Below, piece by piece: positions 1 to 5,081 of a stretch of 6,203 bases of DNA; position 1 is the first letter of the stretch; every line of letters begins with the position of its first letter. Both the position numbers and the translations under genes were made by a program. The stretch comes from Opitutales bacterium (lineage in GTDB: Bacteria > Verrucomicrobiota > Verrucomicrobiia > Opitutales > Intestinicryptomonadaceae), in contig JAJXPD010000132.1 of the NCBI GenBank assembly GCA_021641325.1, positions 1 to 6,203 on the forward strand, given 5' to 3'. The notes under the pieces are model-generated. The model was not told the DNA's origin and searched no databases. It saw only the letters and a list, made by a program, of their open reading frames with translations.

Positions 1-1
1 T

Positions 2-733
2 TTATTCGTCGTCGTCGAGGAAATTGATATCGTCGCCGTCGTAGGGCTTGTTCATGTAGTCGTCGTCGGCGTTGTCGTCGTCGTCCCAGTGCATGGTGTC
101 GTCCTCTTCGATATTTTCCTCTTCTTCGGGGAGGTCGTCGATGTCGTAGTTGTCCTCTTCGTCCTTGTCTTCATCTTCGTCGTCATCGTCGAGCGAATAG
201 CCTTCGGGGACATATTCGAGAATGTCCATAACTTCGTGGAAGACGTGGATTGCCCGCCCTTCCATGTAGTCGTTTGAATAGTTTTCGCGGATTTCCTCTT
301 CGAGGTCTTCAATCGCCACGTCCTTTTCGAAATGGAATGTGTCGTTGAGCATTTTGACCTGCAACTTTGTGATGTGGTCGAGAAATTCCGCGTATGCCGA
401 GCGTTCGTCGTCGAGAATGTCGGGCAGGAGGAAAAGCTGCTGTTCGTCGGCGTCGAAAACGGAGTCGTCGGTGCGGACTATTTTCACGTCGTTGTCGGCG
501 GTTTTCGATTCGATTGCGAAGGGAATGAACGCCTTTTCCACGAGCGAGTCGTCAAGCCCGTATTCGCGGAGTCCGTCGAGGGTGTCGAGCAGGTGCGCCG
601 CCTGTCGGGGGTCTATGACGCTGAGTCCGTCGATGTCCCAGTTGATTTTGTCGTTTGTTTCGGTAACCCACCAGTTGAGGTCTTTGCCGAGTCTGATTTT
701 GCAGCGCGTAAGTTTGGGTGAAGTTTTCGCCAT
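2..733 (-). CDS. Hypothetical protein with a long Asp/Glu-rich C-terminal tail
   Basis: I do not recognise this 243-residue protein. Residues 1-178 look like a folded domain with mixed composition, including LNWWVTETNDKINWDIDGLS near the N terminus, an amphipathic stretch at 100-130, and hydrophobic patches at 161-175. Residues 181-243 are extremely acidic, with about 37 of 63 residues Asp or Glu and only two Lys, and are probably disordered. There is no signal peptide and no membrane segment, so it is likely cytoplasmic. An in-frame TGA (742-740) lies two codons before the ATG at 733, so that ATG is the earliest ATG start. No clear Shine-Dalgarno sequence precedes it. The gene is complete, ending in TAA at 4-2. 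Folded-domain-plus-acidic-tail architecture is known from, for example, the RNA polymerase delta subunit of Firmicutes, but I see no homology to it. A nucleic-acid-mimic, chaperone-like or metal-binding role is possible but unsupported. Confidence 0.8.
   Translation of the reverse strand: MAKTSPKLTRCKIRLGKDLNWWVTETNDKINWDIDGLSVIDPRQAAHLLDTLDGLREYGLDDSLVEKAFIPFAIESKTADNDVKIVRTDDSVFDADEQQLFLLPDILDDERSAYAEFLDHITKLQVKMLNDTFHFEKDVAIEDLEEEIRENYSNDYMEGRAIHVFHEVMDILEYVPEGYSLDDDDEDEDKDEEDNYDIDDLPEEEENIEEDDTMHWDDDDNADDDYMNKPYDGDDINFLDDDE
5..193 (-). repeat. GAC/GAA-rich low-complexity coding tract
   Basis: The DNA for residues 181-243 of the acidic protein is dominated by GAC, GAT and GAA codons, seen on the plus strand as runs of GTC. 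Examples are near 8-16, 58-66, 75-84 and 176-187. The runs are short and interrupted, so this is coding low complexity more than a clean microsatellite, although replication slippage could change tail length in steps of one residue. Confidence 0.7.
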
Positions 734-759
734 AATAAGTCAAAAAATCTAATGCGGAC

Positions 760-787
760 TATTCAAGTTTTGCCCGCCGTATTCAAG
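760..787 (-). repeat. Direct repeat TATTCAAG, with a weak promoter candidate
   Basis: TATTCAAG occurs at 760-767 and again at 780-787, a period of 20 bases, close to two helical turns. Read on the minus strand each copy contains TTGAAT. The upstream copy (786-781) is followed after 17 bases by AATAGT (763-758), four of six to TATAAT, which could be the promoter of the acidic-protein gene. The repeat could equally be a tandem site for an activator. The 160-base gap 734-893 otherwise contains the regulator's terminator and an AT-rich stretch (795-812). Confidence 0.3.
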
Positions 788-836
788 CTTTTTCTATCGA
801 ATATTATTAGTATCCGCCCGCCCGCGCCCGTTTCGC

Positions 837-869
837 AAAAAAAACGGACGCCCCTTGCGGGGTGTCCGT
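837..869 (-). terminator. Intrinsic terminator of the TetR-type gene
   Basis: On the minus strand an 11-bp stem (ACGGACACCCC / GGGGCGTCCGT, 869-859 and 854-844) with one internal A-C mismatch and a 4-base loop is followed by eight T (844-837, the first being the end of the stem). It starts 24 bases after the regulator stop. The T tract is followed by GCGAAA, as in the pump terminator. It should isolate the acidic-protein gene from the regulator. Confidence 0.88.
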
Positions 870-893
870 CTTTGCAAAGCGGAAATTGCGGGG

Positions 894-1616
894 TTATTCT
901 TCGGACTGTTCCGCCGATTTGCCCAATTCCCACGGCGCGCTGCCGTTGGGGGCGGGCAGGTGCAACCGCGTGCAGCATGCCGTCGTTATTCTCAGCGCGA
1001 GAGCGTCGAGGAATTCGCGAGGGTATTTCTTTTCCGACATGCGGGCGAGCAAAATTGGTTCGCCGTAGAGCGTATAGAAAATCTGTCCCCAATAAAGGTG
1101 TCTCCACCAGAAAACGTCGGTTGCGGTGAGTTCGGGGCGGATTTTCGCGAGCAGCGTGCACGCCTTTTCCATTGCGTCCGCGCCGAGCTTCATGACCATT
1201 CTGCTCGTTTCCTTGTCGCCGTCGGTGAGCATTGCAATCACGAGCCTTAGCAAATGCGGAACTTTGCCGCGCGGGCCGTGGAACGCGCCGATTATGCGCT
1301 TTGTCGCCGCGTAGAGCGAGTCCGAGAAAGTCTGCGGATTGTTGACGTCGATGTTGTCGAATTCTTCGCCGATTTTTTCGAGGTTCGCGTTTTCGATGAT
1401 GTGGTAGCGGAGGGTTGCGCGGAAGAGGTTTTCCTTGTTGTCGAAGTGGTAGATGAGCGCGCTGGGCTGTACGTTTGCGATTTCCGCGATGTCGCGGATT
1501 GTCGTTCCCGCATAGCCTCCGTTGGCGAACGCCTTGCCCGCCGCTTCGAGGAGTTGTCTTCTTTTTCTTGTGCCCTGAATATTCGCGCCCTTGCGCGCGG
1601 AATGGTTTTTTGTCAT
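894..1616 (-). CDS. TetR/AcrR family transcriptional regulator
   Basis: This 240-residue DNA-binding protein is probably a ligand-responsive repressor. Residues about 20-66 are a TetR_N domain. The first helix contains LLEAAGKAFANGGYAGTTI, the helix-turn-helix is TIRDIAEIANVQPSALIYHF (39-58), and the domain closes with the typical DNKENLF. The remainder (about 75-220) is helical and should form the dimer and ligand-binding domain, with an aromatic patch at 169-185 (FWWRHLYWGQIFYTLYG) that may line a ligand pocket. The start at 1616 is supported by AAGGGA six bases upstream and by the position of the DNA-binding domain. The N-terminal 19 residues are rich in Lys/Arg. It is read in the same direction as the pump genes, 315 bases downstream and beyond their terminator, so it appears to be separately transcribed. 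Control of the adjacent pump is likely by position, and self-repression is possible given the palindromes upstream. The ligand is unknown. Confidence 0.93.
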   Translation of the reverse strand: MTKNHSARKGANIQGTRKRRQLLEAAGKAFANGGYAGTTIRDIAEIANVQPSALIYHFDNKENLFRATLRYHIIENANLEKIGEEFDNIDVNNPQTFSDSLYAATKRIIGAFHGPRGKVPHLLRLVIAMLTDGDKETSRMVMKLGADAMEKACTLLAKIRPELTATDVFWWRHLYWGQIFYTLYGEPILLARMSEKKYPREFLDALALRITTACCTRLHLPAPNGSAPWELGKSAEQSEE

Positions 1617-1622
1617 AATAGT

Positions 1623-1696
1623 TCCCTTGTACTTGTATAATATGCTGTTTATTTCTTTTCCGTGAAAACTATCGGAATGTTATCTATGACAAGGGA
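1623..1696 (-). repeat. Inverted repeat pairing with the regulator's ribosome binding site
   Basis: Plus-strand TCCCTTGT (1623-1630) and ACAAGGGA (1689-1696) are exact 8-base inverted arms separated by 58 bases. On the minus-strand transcript the downstream arm ACAAGGGA contains the AAGGGA ribosome binding site (1628-1623), six bases before the regulator ATG. The upstream arm could therefore cover that site if transcription starts upstream of 1696, as the distal promoter would require. With the proximal promoter the upstream arm would not be transcribed. Confidence 0.35.
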
Positions 1697-1714
1697 TTTT
1701 GTACAAAGTGTCAA
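1686..1714 (-). promoter_or_regulatory. Candidate proximal promoter for the TetR-type gene
   Basis: On the minus strand a perfect TTGACA (1714-1709) is followed after 17 bases by TGTCAT (1691-1686), which matches TATAAT at four of six positions. The perfect palindrome TTTGTACAAA lies inside the spacer, the position expected for an operator that blocks polymerase. The weak -10 element is the main doubt. This and the distal pair are alternatives, or may both be used. Confidence 0.4.
1698..1707. promoter_or_regulatory. Palindrome TTTGTACAAA, candidate TetR operator
   Basis: This is a perfect 10-base palindrome between the TTGACA and the candidate -10 of the proximal promoter. The flanking bases add a looser pair, TGACA (1687-1691) and TGTCA (1709-1713), whose centre is about 2.5 bases away from that of the palindrome. 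TetR-family proteins bind palindromic sites as dimers and often repress their own genes. Assigning this site to the adjacent regulator is inference. Confidence 0.35.
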
Positions 1715-1761
1715 CGTAAAAGTCTCTTTTTGTGGATTTTTTTTCATTCGGCGGCGGCTTG

Positions 1762-1775
1762 GTGTTTTAGAACAC
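1762..1775. promoter_or_regulatory. Imperfect palindrome GTGTTTTAGAACAC
   Basis: Five-base arms GTGTT/AACAC flank the centre TTAG, and ten arm positions plus the central TA are symmetric (12 of 14). As DNA it could be a dimer-binding operator. As RNA it could be a small hairpin in the leader from the distal promoter. A related half-site, TTTTGAACA at 1781-1789, resembles the TTTTAGAACA inside the palindrome. No regulator can be assigned with confidence. Confidence 0.3.
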
Positions 1776-1817
1776 GCCCATTTTGAACATTTTGCGTTTT
1801 TGGTTTTTTTTAGAAAA

Positions 1818-1845
1818 ATTTTACGATAATTGTTAGCGCGGTAAA
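1818..1845 (-). promoter_or_regulatory. Candidate distal promoter for the TetR-type gene
   Basis: On the minus strand TTTACC (1845-1840) and TAAAAT (1823-1818) are separated by 16 bases and match the sigma-70 consensus at four and five of six positions. The pair sits just after the pump terminator. It would give a leader of roughly 195 bases before the regulator start, containing the palindromes and the inverted repeat listed separately. This is a consensus match only, and the sigma preferences of this organism are unknown. Confidence 0.35.
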
Positions 1846-1877
1846 TCGTTTGAGCGCGTTTTGAGGCATTTTTTCGC

Positions 1878-1910
1878 AAAAAAAGACGCCGCCCGAAACG
1901 GCGGCGTCTT
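1878..1910 (-). terminator. Intrinsic terminator of the efflux operon
   Basis: Read on the minus strand, a perfect 11-bp stem (AAGACGCCGCC / GGCGGCGTCTT, positions 1910-1900 and 1893-1883) with a 6-base loop runs straight into a tract of seven T (1884-1878). It begins 22 bases after the pump stop codon. The plus-strand side has no T tract, so it acts in one direction. It separates the pump operon from the regulator gene. Confidence 0.93.
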
Positions 1911-1931
1911 GAAAGCCTTTTGCGGTAGGGG

Positions 1932-4900
1932 TTATTTTTCGAGCTTCGGGTGTCCGAAGAGTCTGCGCACTATGTAGTAGAACACGGGCGTCATAATGCA
2001 GCCCAAGAGCGTAACCCCGACCATTCCGAACATTACCGAAGTTCCCAGCGGCTGGCGGAGTTCGCAGCCGGGACCCATTCCGTAGGCGAGCGGCACTACG
2101 CCGAATATGAACGCAAACGACGTCATCATAATCGGTCTTAGCCTGTTTTGCGACGCCGCCGCGAGGGCGTGTTGGAGCGTTTCTCCCTTGTCTTCGCGCT
2201 GTTTTGCGAATTCGACGATGAGAATCGCGTTTTTGCACGCAAGCCCGATTAACACCACGAAGCCGATTTGCGCCATGAGGTCGTTGCCGAATCCGCGGTA
2301 GTTTATGCCGAGCAGCGCGAAGAAAATCACGAGCGGCACGATTAGTATTACCGACAGCGGAATCGTCCAGCTTTCGTAGAGCGCGGAAAGCAGCAGGAAG
2401 ACGAATATTGCGCAAATCGCGAAGATGTAGACAGATGTGTTGCCCGCCTTTTTTTCTTCGTATGCGATGTCCGTCCATTCGATGCCCATTCCGGGGGGGA
2501 GCACCCGCGCGGCGATTGCCTCCACCTCGCCGATTGCCTCGCCCGTTGTGTAGCCCTTTGCGACGTTTCCGAGAATGTCCGACGAAAGGTAGAGGTTGTA
2601 GCGCGAAAGCCCGTTCGGCCCGACGTATCTGCGAATGCTCGCAAGCGACCCAAGCTGCACGTTTTCGCCGCGCGTGTTGGGGATTTTCAGCTTGTAGACG
2701 TCGGCGATGTCGCGCCTGCTTCCGCCCTCCGCCTGCGCCATTACGCGGTAGACGCGTCCGAGAATGTTGAAGTCGTTGACGTACACCGCGCCGAGGTTGT
2801 ACTGCATTGTGGTGAAGATGTCGCCAATCGAGAGGTTGAGCTTTTGCGCGCGCTCGCGGTCGATGTCGATGTACAGCTGCGGGTTGGTCAGTTTGAATGT
2901 GGAGTACGCACTTGAAATGCACGGCAATTTTTCCATTTCGGCAATCATTATGTTTTTGTATTTTTCGATTGCCCCGAAGCCAAGCCCCGCCCTGTCTTGC
3001 AGCTGGAACTTGATGTCGCCGCCCGACGCCATTCCGGGAACTACCGCGGGCGTGTAGAGGTTGATTTTTGCCTCGGTGATGTTTTCGTTGAGGATTTTGT
3101 TGGCAAGCTTCATGAGCGTTTCGAGGTCTTCGCCCTTTGCGTCGCGCCCGCGCTTGTCTTCGAGCCTGAACGAGGCGCGTCCCAAGTTCGACATTTTGTC
3201 GCCCGCGATTGTCGTCAGAAGCCGCGTGCCCTTCATCTCTTTGTCGAGAATTTTGCCCGCCTTGTCCATCACGTTGAGCGTTCTCTCGAAGCTTGCGCCT
3301 GCGGGAAGCTCGAACCTTGCGCTGAAAAAGCCCCTGTCCTGTTTGGGAATGAAGCCCGACGGCGTTTCCTTGAATAGGTTTACCGTAGCCCACAGAAGCC
3401 CGAAATAGACAAGCACCATGAGGATTGCGCATTTGAGCAGCAGCTTCACGAGTTTTCCGTATGCGGACGCGGTGAAGTCGAAGCCCGCGTTGAACCAGCG
3501 CAGGGGGTATCCTATTGTGTAGTGCCAGACGATGTCGAAGACTCCGCGTTTTTCGGCGTGTCCGTCTTTGAGGAAGAGGGCGCAGAGCGCGGGGGTCAGC
3601 GTGAAGGACACAAGCCCCGAAATTATTGTGCTCGACGCCACCGTCAGCGCGAACTGGCGGTAGAACTGCCCCGAAATGCCGCTCAGGAACATTGTCGGGA
3701 TAAACGCCGCGCTCAGCACGAGCACTATTGCCACAAGCGCGCCCTGAATTTGCGTCATTGCGCGCCTCGTAGCCTCCCTAACGGGCGTGCCGCCCTTCAT
3801 GTTGCGCTCCACGTTTTCGACGACTACGATTGCGTCGTCCACAACTATCCCGATTGCCAGCACCAGCCCGAAAAGCGTCAGGTTGTTGATTGTGAACCCG
3901 AACGCCTTCATAACCGCGAATGTTCCCACAATCGAAACGGGAATCGCGAACAGCGGAATCACCGCCGCGCGCCAGTTTTGCAGGAACAGCAGCACCACGA
4001 CCACTACGAGCAGCACAGCCTCGAAAATCGAGCGGTACACCGCGTCGATTGAGTCCTTGACATAAGCGGTGGCGTCGTAGCTGATTGCGTAGTCGACGTC
4101 GTCGGGGAAGCCCTTTTTCATGTCTTCAAGCTCGGCGCGGATTCTCTTGACGGTCTCGATTGCGTTTGTCCCCGGGAGCTGGTACATGCCGAGCGTAACC
4201 GACGGCTTCAAGTTGACGAAAGATTCGTTCTCGTAGTCGTACGCGCCAAGCTCCACCCGCGCAATGTCGCGCAGGTGCACTATGCGCCCGTCGGGCTGGT
4301 ATTTCACGATGATGTCGCCGAACTCCTTTTCGGTCGAAAGTCTGCCCTGCGCGTTGATGAGAAGCTCGAACGCCGCTCCCGTTTCGAGCGGCGGCTTGTT
4401 GAGGCTGCCCGCGGCGACCTGCTTGTTCTGTTCCTGCAACGCCGAAATCACCTGCATGGGCGAGAGGTTGACCGCCGAGAGCCTGTCTGGGTCGAGCCAA
4501 ATGCGCATGCTGTATTCCTTCGACCCGAACGTCGTGAATTCGCTCACGCCGTACACGCGCGAGAGCCTGTCCTGCAACTGCGTGATTGCGTAGTTTGAAA
4601 GGTACACTTTGTCGCGCGTGCCCTTGGGCGAGAACAGGTTGATTGTAAGCAGAATGTCGGGCGAGCGTTTCCTTACGTTTATGCCGATGTCGCGCACTTC
4701 CTTCGGCACGCGGTTTTGCGCCTGCATGACTTTGTTTTGCACCAGAATCTGCGCAAGATTGACGTCCACGCCCGTTTCGAACGTGATGACGATGTTCCAC
4801 GAGCCGTTCGGACGCGCCAGACTGCTCATGTACGCCATGCCCTCCACGCCGTTGAGCTGCTGTTCGAGCGGCGCGATTGTCGTGTCCATGATGACTTCGG

Positions 4901-5066
4901 GCGACGCGCCCTTGTACGTTCCGTAGACCACGATTGTCGGCGGCGAAATGTTCGGGTACTGGGTAATCGGAAGACCGAGGTACGCGAGCGCGCCGACGAA
5001 CGTTATGAGAATCGATATTACCCCAGCGAAAATCGGGCGGTCTATGAAAAAATGCGAAAATTTCAT
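1932..5066 (-). CDS. Efflux RND transporter permease subunit (AcrB-like, HAE1 family)
   Basis: This 1044-residue inner-membrane proton/drug antiporter has the usual length for the HAE1 family. The N terminus (FFIDRPIFAGVISILITFVG) is the conserved start of TM1. Hydrophobic segments fall near residues 10-29, 343-361, 367-386, 394-415, 440-461, 471-498, 541-561, 876-897, 901-920, 932-953, 978-997 and 1009-1034, giving the 12-TM layout with two large periplasmic loops. The proton-relay residues are intact: Asp410 and Asp411 in GIVVDDAIVVVENVE, Lys945 in GLACKNAILIVEFAK, and Arg975 and Thr982, matching AcrB D407, D408, K940, R971 and T978. Phe180 and Tyr330 match AcrB pocket residues F178 and Y327. 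AcrB F136 aligns with Ile138, and the switch-loop stretch (about 617-633) lacks the F615/F617 aromatics. The start is set by the ATGA overlap with the adaptor gene, and a terminator follows 22 bases after the stop. The fold, family and proton coupling are clear. The substrate range is unknown. Confidence 0.97.
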   Translation of the reverse strand: MKFSHFFIDRPIFAGVISILITFVGALAYLGLPITQYPNISPPTIVVYGTYKGASPEVIMDTTIAPLEQQLNGVEGMAYMSSLARPNGSWNIVITFETGVDVNLAQILVQNKVMQAQNRVPKEVRDIGINVRKRSPDILLTINLFSPKGTRDKVYLSNYAITQLQDRLSRVYGVSEFTTFGSKEYSMRIWLDPDRLSAVNLSPMQVISALQEQNKQVAAGSLNKPPLETGAAFELLINAQGRLSTEKEFGDIIVKYQPDGRIVHLRDIARVELGAYDYENESFVNLKPSVTLGMYQLPGTNAIETVKRIRAELEDMKKGFPDDVDYAISYDATAYVKDSIDAVYRSIFEAVLLVVVVVLLFLQNWRAAVIPLFAIPVSIVGTFAVMKAFGFTINNLTLFGLVLAIGIVVDDAIVVVENVERNMKGGTPVREATRRAMTQIQGALVAIVLVLSAAFIPTMFLSGISGQFYRQFALTVASSTIISGLVSFTLTPALCALFLKDGHAEKRGVFDIVWHYTIGYPLRWFNAGFDFTASAYGKLVKLLLKCAILMVLVYFGLLWATVNLFKETPSGFIPKQDRGFFSARFELPAGASFERTLNVMDKAGKILDKEMKGTRLLTTIAGDKMSNLGRASFRLEDKRGRDAKGEDLETLMKLANKILNENITEAKINLYTPAVVPGMASGGDIKFQLQDRAGLGFGAIEKYKNIMIAEMEKLPCISSAYSTFKLTNPQLYIDIDRERAQKLNLSIGDIFTTMQYNLGAVYVNDFNILGRVYRVMAQAEGGSRRDIADVYKLKIPNTRGENVQLGSLASIRRYVGPNGLSRYNLYLSSDILGNVAKGYTTGEAIGEVEAIAARVLPPGMGIEWTDIAYEEKKAGNTSVYIFAICAIFVFLLLSALYESWTIPLSVILIVPLVIFFALLGINYRGFGNDLMAQIGFVVLIGLACKNAILIVEFAKQREDKGETLQHALAAASQNRLRPIMMTSFAFIFGVVPLAYGMGPGCELRQPLGTSVMFGMVGVTLLGCIMTPVFYYIVRRLFGHPKLEK

Positions 5067-5081
5067 TTATTTTCGGACTCC
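5063..5081 (-). promoter_or_regulatory. Adaptor-pump ATGA overlap with upstream GGAG
   Basis: The adaptor stop TGA (5065-5063) and the pump start ATG (5066-5064) share the four bases ATGA, a common sign of translational coupling that favours equal subunit production. The only Shine-Dalgarno-like element is GGAG at 5081-5078. It lies 11 bases before the ATG, slightly farther than ideal, so reinitiation by ribosomes finishing the adaptor is probably important. Confidence 0.75.

Larger units (their letters stand above)
1617..1931. other. AT-rich intergenic region between pump and regulator
   Basis: This 315-base gap contains no convincing gene. It is visibly richer in A/T, with long A and T runs, than the flanking coding DNA. 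From the pump side it holds the operon terminator, a promoter-like pair at 1818-1845, an imperfect palindrome at 1762-1775, a TTGACA element beside a perfect 10-base palindrome at 1698-1714, and the regulator's ribosome binding site at 1623-1628. All readable signals point toward transcription of the regulator on the minus strand. No promoter on the plus strand stood out. Confidence 0.7.

Noticed and set aside
8..90. GTC-rich repeats considered as a CRISPR-like or satellite array
   Set aside because: The units are three bases and irregular, with no spacers, and they are fully explained by Asp/Glu codons of the acidic tail.
332..752. Plus-strand open frames opposite the acidic-protein gene
   Set aside because: They mirror the minus-strand codons, and the minus-strand frame is bounded by a stop just before its ATG and has a coherent domain-plus-tail layout.
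1649..1879. 76-codon minus-strand open frame in the pump-regulator gap
   Set aside because: It starts within the T tract of the pump terminator, is Lys/Arg-rich in the way AT-rich noncoding DNA tends to be, and has no ribosome binding site. The region is better explained as a control region.
1810..3432. Long open frame of 540 codons on the minus strand overlapping the pump gene
   Set aside because: It lies in another frame of the pump gene, its product is dominated by Arg, Ala, Gly and His with no recognisable domain, and it runs through the terminator. The pump frame has clear family motifs throughout.
3522..4052. Plus-strand open frame of 176 codons opposite the pump gene
   Set aside because: It is antisense to well-conserved pump sequence and has an implausible His/Arg/Glu-rich composition with no domain. 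I saw no ribosome binding site or promoter.
4521..4527. Extra residue in the pump (FGSKEYSMRIW against FGSQYAMRIW in AcrB) considered as a sequencing error
   Set aside because: The reading frame stays intact before and after with family motifs on both sides, and one-residue length differences here are unremarkable among HAE1 pumps.
4126..4800. 224-codon minus-strand open frame inside the pump gene
   Set aside because: The composition is Arg/His/Ala-rich and it is an out-of-frame reading of conserved pump sequence, expected in GC-rich codons.
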